Of a DNA stretch of 64,000 bases, positions 27,385 to 34,809 are shown in pieces. How positions within the stretch are numbered: the stretch's first letter is position 1; every line of letters starts with the position of its first letter. This DNA is from Zoogloea sp021286885 (GTDB lineage Bacteria > Pseudomonadota > Gammaproteobacteria > Burkholderiales > Rhodocyclaceae): NCBI RefSeq assembly GCF_041915215.1, contig NZ_JAYSBV010000010.1; one strand, 5' to 3'. A program made the translations under genes and the position numbers. The notes below the pieces were generated by a model, which made no database searches, was not told the DNA's origin, and saw only the letters and a program-made list of their open reading frames with translations.

Positions 27385-28007
27385 GTAGCGCACACACCCT
27401 GGCGGCCGGCATCGCCGCCCTCGGCCTTGAACTCCCGCCCCAGGCCCACGACCAGCTGTTGGCCTACGCCCGGCTGCTCATCAAGTGGAACAAGGTTTAC
27501 AACCTGACCGCCATCCGCGATGAAGCCCAGGTCATCACCCACCACCTGCTCGATTCCCTCACGGTGCTGCCCCACCTGCCGCCCCTCACCACCCTGGTGG
27601 ACGTGGGCTCGGGCGGCGGTCTGCCGGGCATCCTGATTGCAGTGGCCCGCCCGGACATCCAGGTGCATTCGGTCGAGACCGTCCAGAAAAAGACCACCTT
27701 CCAGAATCAGGCCAGAATCGAACTGGGCCTCGCCAACTTCCGAGCCCACCATGCGCGCATCGAAAGCTGGCAGGCGCCGGCCCCGGTGGATGGGATCATT
27801 TCCCGCGCCTTTGCCGATCTGGCCGACTTCGTCAACCTGAGCGCCCACCTGGCCGGGCCCGAAACCCGCATACTTGCCATGAAGGGCGTCTATCCTGCAG
27901 ATGAGATCGCCCGCCTGCCCGAAGGCTTCGGCGTCGAGCGCATCACCGAACTCCAGGTGCCGGGGCTGGATGCTGCCCGCCACCTGATCACCGTAAAACG
28001 AATCTGA
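27381..28007 (+). CDS. rsmG: 16S rRNA (guanine-527-N7)-methyltransferase RsmG (GidB)
   Basis: 208 residues. SAM-dependent enzyme that methylates G527 of 16S rRNA near the decoding centre. The SAM-binding glycine loop is LVDVGSGGGLPGILIAVARP, with the family's NLTAIRD motif near residue 37 and SVETVQKKTTF following. Overlaps the mnmG stop by four bases (ATGA), so the two are coupled. Confidence 0.96.
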   Translation: MSSAHTLAAGIAALGLELPPQAHDQLLAYARLLIKWNKVYNLTAIRDEAQVITHHLLDSLTVLPHLPPLTTLVDVGSGGGLPGILIAVARPDIQVHSVETVQKKTTFQNQARIELGLANFRAHHARIESWQAPAPVDGIISRAFADLADFVNLSAHLAGPETRILAMKGVYPADEIARLPEGFGVERITELQVPGLDAARHLITVKRI

Positions 28008-28028
28008 ACCACATTTCCTTGAGCTGAT

Positions 28029-28799
28029 ATGGCCCGCATTTTCTGCATCGCCAACCAGAAGGGCGGCGTCGGCAAGACCACCACCTGCGTCAATCTGGCC
28101 GCAGGTCTGGCCGCTGCCGGCCAACGTGTCCTGCTGGTGGACCTGGACCCCCAGGGCAACGCCACCACCGGGAGCGGCCTCGACAAGCGCGCCCTGAAAA
28201 AATCCATCTACCACGTGCTGGTGGGCCTCTCCACCGTGGCCGATACGCGCATCCGGGCCGAAGAGGCCGGCTACGACGTACTGCCCTCCAACCGGGATCT
28301 GGCCGGCGCCGAAGTCGAACTGGTGGATCTCGAACGCCGCGAAAACCGGCTGCGGGACGCCCTCGCCCCCCACGGCAACGACTACGACTTCGTGCTGGTG
28401 GATTGCCCGCCCTCCCTCTCGCTGCTCACCCTGAACGGCCTGTGCGCCGCCCACGGGGTCATCATCCCGATGCAGTGCGAGTACTACGCCCTCGAAGGGG
28501 TGTCTGATCTGGTCAACTCCATCACCAAGGTGCGGGCCAACATGAACCGGGATCTGACCATCATCGGCCTGCTGCGGGTGATGTTCGACCCCCGCGTCAC
28601 GCTCCAGCAGCAGGTGTCGGCCCAGCTTGAAGAACACTTCAAGGGCAAGGTGTTCCAGACCGTGATCCCACGCAACGTGCGGCTGGCCGAAGCGCCCAGC
28701 CACGGGCTGCCGGGGGTGGTCTTTGACCGCAATGCCAAGGGCGCCCAGGCCTACATGGCCTTCGCCCGGGAAATGATCGACCGGATCAAGACCTCCTGA
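28029..28799 (+). CDS. parA: chromosome partitioning ATPase ParA (Soj)
   Basis: 256 residues. Deviant Walker A KGGVGKTTTCVNLAAGLA at residues 11-28, Walker A' and B region VLLVDLDPQGNAT and DFVLVDCPPSLSLLT. Short chromosomal-type ParA without an N-terminal HTH. It drives segregation of the ParB-parS complex. It lies between rsmG and parB, the standard oriC-proximal chromosomal arrangement. The spacing to parB is 2 bases, so the two form an operon. I saw no parS-like TGTTTCACGTGAAACA site in the window by eye. Confidence 0.96.
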   Translation: MARIFCIANQKGGVGKTTTCVNLAAGLAAAGQRVLLVDLDPQGNATTGSGLDKRALKKSIYHVLVGLSTVADTRIRAEEAGYDVLPSNRDLAGAEVELVDLERRENRLRDALAPHGNDYDFVLVDCPPSLSLLTLNGLCAAHGVIIPMQCEYYALEGVSDLVNSITKVRANMNRDLTIIGLLRVMFDPRVTLQQQVSAQLEEHFKGKVFQTVIPRNVRLAEAPSHGLPGVVFDRNAKGAQAYMAFAREMIDRIKTS

Positions 28800-28801
28800 C
28801 C

Positions 28802-29668
28802 ATGGCCGCTCCCAAACGCAAAGGCCTGGGGCGCGGACTCGACGCCCTGCTCGCCGCCAATCACGATGATGCCGACAACGCCCGGGGCAGCCTGCAAACC
28901 CTGGCCCTGACGGCCCTGCAACCTGGCCGCTACCAGCCCCGTACCCGGATGGACCCGGGCTCCCTCGAAGAGCTGGCCGCCTCCATCAAGGCCCAGGGTC
29001 TGATGCAGCCCATCCTGGTGCGCCCCCTGGATACGCTCCAGGGCGCGGCCTACGAGATCATCGCCGGGGAACGCCGCTGGCGCGCCGCCCGCATCGCCGG
29101 GCTGGATGAAGTGCCGTGCATCGTGCGGGAGATTCCCGACGAAGCCGCCCTGGCCATGTCCCTCATCGAGAACATCCAGCGCGAGGATCTGAACCCCCTC
29201 GAAGAGGCCGCCGGCATCCAGCGCCTGATCGACGAGTTCGGCATGACCCACCAGCAGGCCGCCGATGCCGTGGGGCGTTCCCGCCCGGCCGCCACCAATC
29301 TGCTGCGCCTGCTGCAACTGGCCCCGGCCACCCAGGAACTGCTGATGGCCGGCGACATTGAAATGGGCCACGCCCGGGCCCTGCTGCCCCTGGCAGGGGC
29401 CGAACAGGTGGGCCTCGCCCACCAGGTCGCCGCCCGCGCCCTGTCGGTACGCGAAACCGAGAAACTGGTCCAGCAAACCCTCAAGCCCGCCGGCACAGAA
29501 GCGCCCCAACCCGCACCAGACAAGGATCTGCTGCTGCTCGAAGAAGAAATTTCCGACCGGCTCGGGGCCACCGTGAAGATCAAGGCCAACAAAAAGGGCG
29601 TGGGTGCGATCAACATCGAGTTTGCCAGCCTGGATCAACTCGACGGGCTGCTGGAGCGGCTGCGCTAA
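28802..29668 (+). CDS. parB: chromosome partitioning protein ParB (Spo0J)
   Basis: 288 residues. N-terminal basic start KRKGLGRGLDALLA, then the ParB CTPase/nuclease fold with LMQPILVRPLD and AGERRWRAARIAGLDEVPCI (GERRWRA-type box), ENIQREDLNPLEEA, and the HTH for parS binding (MTHQQAADAVGRSRPAATNLLRL, about residues 150-172). A C-terminal dimerisation segment follows. CTP-dependent DNA clamp that spreads from parS. Followed by a strong terminator. Confidence 0.96.
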   Translation: MAAPKRKGLGRGLDALLAANHDDADNARGSLQTLALTALQPGRYQPRTRMDPGSLEELAASIKAQGLMQPILVRPLDTLQGAAYEIIAGERRWRAARIAGLDEVPCIVREIPDEAALAMSLIENIQREDLNPLEEAAGIQRLIDEFGMTHQQAADAVGRSRPAATNLLRLLQLAPATQELLMAGDIEMGHARALLPLAGAEQVGLAHQVAARALSVRETEKLVQQTLKPAGTEAPQPAPDKDLLLLEEEISDRLGATVKIKANKKGVGAINIEFASLDQLDGLLERLR

Positions 29669-29703
29669 ACAGCCGGGCACACCCACTGCACACCACAGCC
29701 CAC

Positions 29704-29747
29704 AAAAAAACAACCCACCCTGGCATCCCGAGGGTGGGTTGTTTTTT
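29704..29747. terminator. rho-independent terminator after parB
   Basis: An A-run, then AACAACCCACCCT, a short loop, AGGGTGGGTTGTT and a T-run: a 13-bp stem that can also end leftward transcription of the small ORF ending at 29773. Confidence 0.88.
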
Positions 29748-29772
29748 GGGGCAAGCCCAAGGCGGGGCGGCG

Positions 29773-29937
29773 CTAACGTGCGCCACCAGCCCCTGAACGC
29801 CTCGGGCGCGGCGCCCCAGGCCCAGGCGGCCCGGAGCGCACCGGCACCGGTGTCCGTGCAGCAGGGAACCCACCCGAACGCCCGGCTGGCCCTTTGAACA
29901 TGGCCTTCTGGCGGGTATTCAGACTGCGATTGGCCAT
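29773..29937 (-). CDS. small basic Gly/Pro/Arg-rich protein, 54 residues
   Basis: The ORF runs ATG 29937 to TAG 29773. The product begins MANRSLNTRQKAMFKGPAGR and is very rich in Arg, Gly and Pro with no acidic residues, so strongly basic and probably unstructured. A clear Shine-Dalgarno (GGAGG, about 8 bases upstream of the ATG) supports translation. Only three bases separate it from the stop of the larger small ORF at 29941, so the pair looks like an operon. I recognise no family. Nucleic-acid binding would fit the composition, but this is speculation. Confidence 0.5.
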   Translation of the reverse strand: MANRSLNTRQKAMFKGPAGRSGGFPAARTPVPVRSGPPGPGAPRPRRSGAGGAR

Positions 29938-29940
29938 GCT

Positions 29941-30219
29941 TCAGCCTCCGGCACTTTCAGCGCCTTGGGGGCCTTGAACAGCTTCATCTGCCTCGCCCGC
30001 AGCGCCCACGGCTGCACCCTGTCCTGGCTCGGCCACTGCCATGGCGGCCAGATTTTCGGTTTCGGTAACACCAGAAACCCGGGCAAAGCATGTTCCCAAG
30101 GGGCACTCGCGGCCTGGCGGGCAGCCATGTTCCAAAGCGCACTGATGTTGCGTCTGGTCGGTCACCACCAAGGCCTGGGCCGCTTCACAGCGGCTGATGG
30201 GGGCATCGAAGAAGCTCAT
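29941..30219 (-). CDS. small Cys-containing hypothetical protein, 92 residues
   Basis: Starts MSFFDAPISRCEAAQALVVT at ATG 30219, preceded by AAGGGAG with a good spacing. The N-terminal half holds a cluster of Cys residues (CALEHGCPPGRECPLGTCF), which could bind a metal or form disulfides; there is no signal peptide. The C-terminal half is Ala/Gly/Glu-rich low complexity (AEPGQGAAVGAAGEADEA). The longer frame up to 30303 has no ribosome-binding site. First gene of a two-gene unit with the 54-residue basic ORF, just downstream of the Crp/Fnr gene on the same strand. A perfect inverted repeat lies upstream (30343-30373). Family not recognised. Confidence 0.6.
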   Translation of the reverse strand: MSFFDAPISRCEAAQALVVTDQTQHQCALEHGCPPGRECPLGTCFARVSGVTETENLAAMAVAEPGQGAAVGAAGEADEAVQGPQGAESAGG

Positions 30220-30342
30220 GATTGTCTCCCTTATGTGCGTAGCAGATGCGCATGCAGCAAATGCATGCCAGAGACGTGCGACATGTGATGCCGTACAGCG
30301 CAACTACGCGTGCGTGATCATTCCCGAACAATTTCAGTGTAG

Positions 30343-30373
30343 CTTTCGTGACAGCATCTCGCCGTCACGAAAG
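30343..30373. repeat. perfect 10-bp inverted repeat upstream of the small-ORF operon
   Basis: CTTTCGTGAC, 11 bases, GTCACGAAAG. On the + strand it is followed by TGTCTTTTTT. On the reverse strand it sits about 124 bases upstream of ATG 30219 and 70 bases after the Crp/Fnr stop. It could be an operator or an RNA hairpin ending the regulator transcript. It is terminator-like only in the + direction, where no + gene ends. Confidence 0.55.
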
Positions 30374-30444
30374 TGTCTTTTTTCTGATCATGCTCAAAAG
30401 AACGGCACAAACCGGGAGAAGCCGGTAAACTTGCCGGCGGCGTA

Positions 30445-31095
30445 TTACCAGTGATTAGGCAACTTCTTGCGCAGCACAATGCGCTGCTGCTCCAGTTCGA
30501 TATAGCCACCCGATACCAGATCGCGCAGGATGCGGTTCACCATCTCGCGGGAAGCGCCCACCATGTTGGCCAGATCCTGCTGGGTGAGGCGACGGTCGAT
30601 GATGGTCAGGCCATCCTTTTCGATGGCCAGGGCATCAAACACCCGGGAAATCCGGCCAAACACATCCACTAGCGCCAAGGCGCGCACGTTGTCGGTCAGC
30701 TGGCGGATGCGCCCCACCAGATTGTGCACCACGATCTGCATGCAGGCCGGATGTGCATCGATCAGGGCCAGGAAGGCAGAGCGCGGGATTTGCAGGAGTT
30801 CGCTGCGCGTAATGGCCATCACCGAGGCCGAACGGGGCGCCTCGTCGAGGAGCGCGAGTTCGCCAAAGTAATCGCCCGGATCCAGCAAGGACAGCGTCAC
30901 TTCGCGCCCCCCCACATCCGTCAGAAAGGCCTTGAGGGACCCGCTTTGCACCACAAACAGACTGCTGCCTTCGTCCCCTTCGCTCACCACAATGGTATTG
31001 GGTGCAAACACACGGATACGTGACCGCTCCTTCAGGGTTTCCACCTGAGCTTCGGACATACCCGCAAACAAATCAACGCGATCCAGATACTTCAC
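30445..31095 (-). CDS. Crp/Fnr family transcription regulator
   Basis: 216 residues. The N-terminal cyclic-nucleotide-binding beta-roll (about residues 8-120) includes VVSEGDEGSSLFVVQSGSLK and the phosphate-binding-cassette-like GDYFGELALLDEAPRSASVM. This has the GE...RSA pattern typical of cAMP-binding Crp-like proteins. No N-terminal Cys cluster, so not an Fe-S FNR. The C-terminal winged helix contains RRLTQQDLANMVGASREMVNRIL (about residues 165-190). It is divergent from a class III nucleotide cyclase gene with only 45 bases between the start codons, which suggests that the cyclase product is its ligand (inference). Confidence 0.9.
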   Translation of the reverse strand: MKYLDRVDLFAGMSEAQVETLKERSRIRVFAPNTIVVSEGDEGSSLFVVQSGSLKAFLTDVGGREVTLSLLDPGDYFGELALLDEAPRSASVMAITRSELLQIPRSAFLALIDAHPACMQIVVHNLVGRIRQLTDNVRALALVDVFGRISRVFDALAIEKDGLTIIDRRLTQQDLANMVGASREMVNRILRDLVSGGYIELEQQRIVLRKKLPNHW

Positions 31096-31140
31096 AGAAC
31101 TACTCCCCTCCCGAAATTGGTACAGATCTGAGACCCACCC

Positions 31141-33132
31141 GTGTTACGCCTGGACAAACCACTACCCGGACTCATCCTGGCCATCATCCTGGTGATGACC
31201 GGCCTCCTGCTCTCACCCATAGGGCATAAAGGTGCGACCCTCGGACTTGAGCTACTCTATAACTTTCGGGGTAGCAAACCGCCCCCCGAGTCCGTGGTGA
31301 TTATAACCCTCGATTCAGAATCTTCCCGTGCACTTAATGTCTCCGAGCGCCCTGATCGCTGGACCAGACACTACCATGCCCGGCTCATTCGGGGGCTGAA
31401 AGCACACGGGGCACGGGTCATCGGCTTCGATATGCTGTTTGATCAGGCCCGGGATGCCAGCGGCGATCAGGCCCTGGCCGCCGCCCTGCGGGAGGCCGGC
31501 AACGTGGTGCTGGTCGAAAAAACCACCCGGGACGAAGTGCGGGGCCCCAACGGAGAAGTGCTGGCCGTCACCGACAGACTGACCCCGCCCCTGCCCCTGT
31601 TCAAGGAAGCCGCCTGGGCCACGGCGCCTTTCATCATGCCCAAGACACCCGATGGCGTGATGGAGTTTTGGGAAAACATCCCCAGCCTGGGCGATCTGCC
31701 CTCGGTGCCGGCCGTCATGGCCCATCGCATGACCCACGACGATGACAGCCGACCGCCCATCCGCCACCACGGCGAACTGCAGCTGCTCAACCTCTTTGGC
31801 CCCATCAAGACCGTCCGCTCCATTCCCTACCACGAAGCGCTGCGCATCCTGGAAAACGGGACGCTGGCCGAAGATGCGGTATTCCGGGGCAAGGCGGTGC
31901 TGGTGGGATTTTCGGAAGACAACCAATCCCGCCAGGCCGACATGTTCAAAACCCCCTTCAGCCGGGAAGACGGGGTCGACATCAGCGGGGTGGAGCTGTG
32001 CGCCACCGCCCTGGCCAATCTGCTGGAACACAACACCCTGGAGCGCCCGCCAGAGCTGCTGAACCTTGCCCTCATCCTGCTCTGGAGCGTGGGCCTTGCG
32101 CTGCTCTGGGGATTACTCCCCACCCTGTGGGCGGGGGTGCTCACCTGGGCGCTGGCGCTGGCATGGCTGCCCGTCTGCCTATGGGCCTTCAGCCAGCATC
32201 ATTTATGGCTCCCGGTGGTCTATCCCAGTCTGATTACCCCGGTCGTTGTCACTGCGCTGGGGCTGGGGCTGCACACCCACCTGGCCCGGCGCCGGGCCGC
32301 CTCCCTGGAGCAGACCCTGCGCCTCACCCCCCAGGGCAATGCCCGCCTGATCGAACTGCTCCAAAGCCTGGGCGGCGGACGTACCGTGCACGGGATCTGT
32401 CTGTGCAGCGATATCGAGAGCTACACCACGCTTTCAGAAAACCTATCCCCCGACCTTACCCGGGAGGTGCTGAACCGCTACTTCAGCCACTTCATCCGCA
32501 TCGTTGAAGCCCATGGCGGGCATGTGATGGATATGGTGGGCGATTCAGCCATGTGCCTGTGGCTGGCCGATGAATCCCCCCAGCAAGCCTGCCGTCAGGC
32601 CTTGGCCGCCGCCCTGGACCTGAATACCTTCATGAACAGCGGCACCAACCGGGACGCCCAGCCCACCCGCTTCGGGCTCCACTACGGCCCGGTTTACCTG
32701 GGCGAACTGGGCACCGACGGCCACCGGGAAATCCGGGCCGTTGGCGACATCGTCAACACCTCCAGCCGGATTCAGAGCGCCAACAAGTTTCTCAAGACCC
32801 GGGTGCTGGCCTCAGCCAGCGTGATTCTGCCCGCCGCAGAAAACCGCCACCGGGCCCTGGGCAACTTCCGCCTGGCCGGCAAGCAACAACCGCTGGAATT
32901 GTATGAGGTGAGAGACAACCAACTGCCCGCGCCCTGCCAGAACAGTTTTGGTGGCGCCTTGCAGGCCTACGTACACAACGAGCTTGCCCTGGCTCGGACG
33001 GGCTTTGAACAGGTACGCAGCCATCTACCCGGAGATGGGCCCACGTTGTTTTATTTGGACAGAATTGAAAGCCGCCACCAGGGGCAGCATGAAGCCGACG
33101 CAGACGGCTGCGTGGTCATGGGGAGCAAATGA
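31141..33132 (+). CDS. CHASE2-domain class III adenylate/guanylate cyclase
   Basis: 663 residues from a GTG start. An N-terminal membrane segment (LILAIILVMTGLLLS) leads into a periplasmic CHASE2 sensor domain (about residues 35-295), then three close transmembrane segments (LLNLALILLWSVGLALLWGL, WAGVLTWALALAWLPVCLWAF, LITPVVVTALGLGL). The class III cyclase domain is at about residues 415-590. The metal-binding Asp residues are in CSDIESYTTLSE and DMVGDSAMCLW, and the transition-state Asn/Arg in AVGDIVNTSSRIQSANK. By my alignment the usual purine-specifying Lys before the second metal Asp is not Lys (VMDMVGD), so the substrate, ATP or GTP, is not certain. No upstream Shine-Dalgarno stands out. 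Divergent from the Crp/Fnr gene. Confidence 0.9.
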   Translation: MLRLDKPLPGLILAIILVMTGLLLSPIGHKGATLGLELLYNFRGSKPPPESVVIITLDSESSRALNVSERPDRWTRHYHARLIRGLKAHGARVIGFDMLFDQARDASGDQALAAALREAGNVVLVEKTTRDEVRGPNGEVLAVTDRLTPPLPLFKEAAWATAPFIMPKTPDGVMEFWENIPSLGDLPSVPAVMAHRMTHDDDSRPPIRHHGELQLLNLFGPIKTVRSIPYHEALRILENGTLAEDAVFRGKAVLVGFSEDNQSRQADMFKTPFSREDGVDISGVELCATALANLLEHNTLERPPELLNLALILLWSVGLALLWGLLPTLWAGVLTWALALAWLPVCLWAFSQHHLWLPVVYPSLITPVVVTALGLGLHTHLARRRAASLEQTLRLTPQGNARLIELLQSLGGGRTVHGICLCSDIESYTTLSENLSPDLTREVLNRYFSHFIRIVEAHGGHVMDMVGDSAMCLWLADESPQQACRQALAAALDLNTFMNSGTNRDAQPTRFGLHYGPVYLGELGTDGHREIRAVGDIVNTSSRIQSANKFLKTRVLASASVILPAAENRHRALGNFRLAGKQQPLELYEVRDNQLPAPCQNSFGGALQAYVHNELALARTGFEQVRSHLPGDGPTLFYLDRIESRHQGQHEADADGCVVMGSK

Positions 33133-33244
33133 ACAGGACGGGGAAAAAGACGAGAAACAAGGAGCACCCCGGGCACAAAGCCTGCGCCAACTAAAGGCTG
33201 GGCGACCGGGCAATCCGGCCTGGCCCTGTCAGGGCTGCGGGTTG

Positions 33245-33415
33245 TCAGCGCCGGATTCGTCTGGGGTGATGATGTGCACCACCCCCCAGCATGTCGAACA
33301 GATCCAGATCATCCGGCATGTGGTCCGGGTCCAGTTCGTGGAACTCGGAATAATGGCCATCTCCGCCAATCCGGAACGACGACAGGGGACGCAACACGGG
33401 GTGAGACGAAGCCAT
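33245..33415 (-). CDS. hypothetical 56-residue protein
   Basis: Begins MASSHPVLRPLSSFRIGGDG at ATG 33415, with an AGGGAG Shine-Dalgarno eight bases upstream. The product is soluble, with an acidic His-containing middle (EFHELDPDHMPDDLDLFDML) and a His/Arg-rich end. No family recognised. A TATTAT -10-like hexamer (33513-33518, reverse strand) and a palindrome further upstream suggest its own promoter. It lies between the convergent cyclase gene and rlpA. Confidence 0.5.
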   Translation of the reverse strand: MASSHPVLRPLSSFRIGGDGHYSEFHELDPDHMPDDLDLFDMLGGGAHHHPRRIRR

Positions 33416-33528
33416 CAGCAAACTCCCTAGCAAACCAGCCAGAACCCTCTGGGCATACGCAGCCCGGAACACGGTACACAGAATAAGAAAATTCGTTAAC
33501 TTCCTCTTTTGGATAATACACCCCGGGG

Positions 33529-33546
33529 CTGTGCACGATTGCACAG
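33529..33546. repeat. perfect palindrome in the leader of the 56-residue ORF
   Basis: CTGTGCA, CGAT, TGCACAG: 7-bp arms around four bases. It covers the -35 region expected for the TATTAT hexamer at 33513-33518, a typical place for an operator. Confidence 0.5.
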
Positions 33547-33557
33547 GGAATATTTAA

Positions 33558-33571
33558 CTGACATAGATCAA
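33558..33571 (-). promoter_or_regulatory. degenerate FNR-like box
   Basis: Reverse strand TTGAT-CTAT-GTCAG: a perfect left half of TTGAT-N4-ATCAA and a 3/5 right half. It is centred about 58 bases before the start expected from the -10 at 33513, close to a class I activator position. Low certainty. Confidence 0.35.
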
Positions 33572-33647
33572 AAACGAGCGCATCAACTTGGTGCGTTTGA
33601 TATGTTTACCGCTGCACCGACATCCCCAAACAACGATCAAAGATCGT

Positions 33648-34772
33648 TCAGCGCTGGATCACGAAGGGTTTGAGCTTGAGCACCGTCGCAACACGCTCCG
33701 CCATGGAGCTCGCTTCGGTGGCATTCACAAAGGGGCCCAGATGCAGCCGGAAGCGCCCGTCGCTTGCCAGCACCGACACCGACTGGTTCAACCAGCTCAA
33801 CTCCTGCTCCACGAAGCCCTTGAATGCTTCGGCCAGACTCAGGGACGTAAAGGAGCCCAGCTGCAGAAAAATCTGGCGCCCAGCCGCATCAGCCCCGGCT
33901 GTCACACCCAGCTCGGCTCCAGACTGCAAGCCACTACCCGTGCCCCCTGAGGCCGCAAGTGGTGCGGATAGCGCCAAAGCTTGCGGCGCGGGCTGCTCAG
34001 GCGAGGGCAGGCTGGCACTGGCGACCACCACGGGCTCCGGGGCGCGACGGGCCAATGCCACCGGCGCAGGCGCCCGGCTCGCGACCACCCGGCGCTTCAA
34101 GGGCGGCACCGGGCTGCGGGTCTGCACCAGCCCCACCCCTTCGGGCAGCACCAGGGAAACCTCCACACGGGCCTGACCCGCATCCACATAGCCCAAGCGA
34201 TAGGCGGCTGCATACGAAAGATCCATGATGCGCCCCCCATGGAAGGGACCCCGGTCGTTGATCCGCACCACCACCGAACGGCCATTATCCAGGTTGGTCA
34301 CCCGGGCATAGCTGGGGATCGGAAAGCTGGGGTGTGCTGCCGTCAGCGCATACATGTCGAAGGGGTCACCACTGGAGGTACGACGCCCATGGAACTGGCG
34401 CCCATACCAACTGGCCATCCCCCGCTCCTTGAGAGGCCCCAAGGTGGATGAGGACAATGCGGGCTCGGGTTCGGGTTCGGGCACGGCCTGCTCCAAGCGG
34501 CCATATTCCCGGTGGGCAAAAGGATTCAGGGCCTCCTGCCGGGCGGGCACATCAGCCCCGAGAGCCGTTTTTTCAGAGGGTCGAAAAGTGGCTACCGCTT
34601 CTTCGGGAAAAGCGCCCAGGGGACGCAAACCCACTCGGCCCGGGGTGTTTTCTTCGGGGACGGAGACATCAGCCAAGGGGGTAGGGCCAGAAGCACAGCC
34701 TGCCAGCATGGATACGGCAGACGCGAGCAGCAGGAGGGCACCTCCCCGGCGGAGGACAGCGTTCTCGAACAT
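33648..34772 (-). CDS. rlpA: RlpA septal-ring lytic transglycosylase lipoprotein with SPOR domain
   Basis: 374 residues. Lipoprotein signal with lipobox LAGC (Cys about residue 25). The double-psi beta-barrel catalytic domain is at about residues 115-205: GMASWYGRQFHGRRTSSGDP (active-site Tyr/His/Asp region), DMYALTAAHPSFPIPS and RINDRGPFHGGRIMDLSYAA. After a Pro/Ala-rich linker, the C-terminal SPOR domain (about residues 295-370, FLQLGSFTSLSLAEAF ... FRLHLGPF) binds denuded septal peptidoglycan. RlpA cleaves naked glycan strands. Last gene of the mreB-to-rlpA operon, 37 bases after mrdB. Confidence 0.94.
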   Translation of the reverse strand: MFENAVLRRGGALLLLASAVSMLAGCASGPTPLADVSVPEENTPGRVGLRPLGAFPEEAVATFRPSEKTALGADVPARQEALNPFAHREYGRLEQAVPEPEPEPALSSSTLGPLKERGMASWYGRQFHGRRTSSGDPFDMYALTAAHPSFPIPSYARVTNLDNGRSVVVRINDRGPFHGGRIMDLSYAAAYRLGYVDAGQARVEVSLVLPEGVGLVQTRSPVPPLKRRVVASRAPAPVALARRAPEPVVVASASLPSPEQPAPQALALSAPLAASGGTGSGLQSGAELGVTAGADAAGRQIFLQLGSFTSLSLAEAFKGFVEQELSWLNQSVSVLASDGRFRLHLGPFVNATEASSMAERVATVLKLKPFVIQR

Positions 34773-34809
34773 GGGTAGTTCCTGTTCAGGGGCACCAGAC
34801 GGCGCCGGT

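Noticed and set aside
29941..30444. parS sites near parAB
   Set aside because: No sequence close to TGTTTCACGTGAAACA found by eye here or elsewhere in the window; the CTTTCGTGAC/GTCACGAAAG repeat has the wrong spacing.
33129..33194. 21-codon basic ORF overlapping the cyclase stop by ATGA
   Set aside because: Too short to judge, no conservation evidence; start overlap may be chance.
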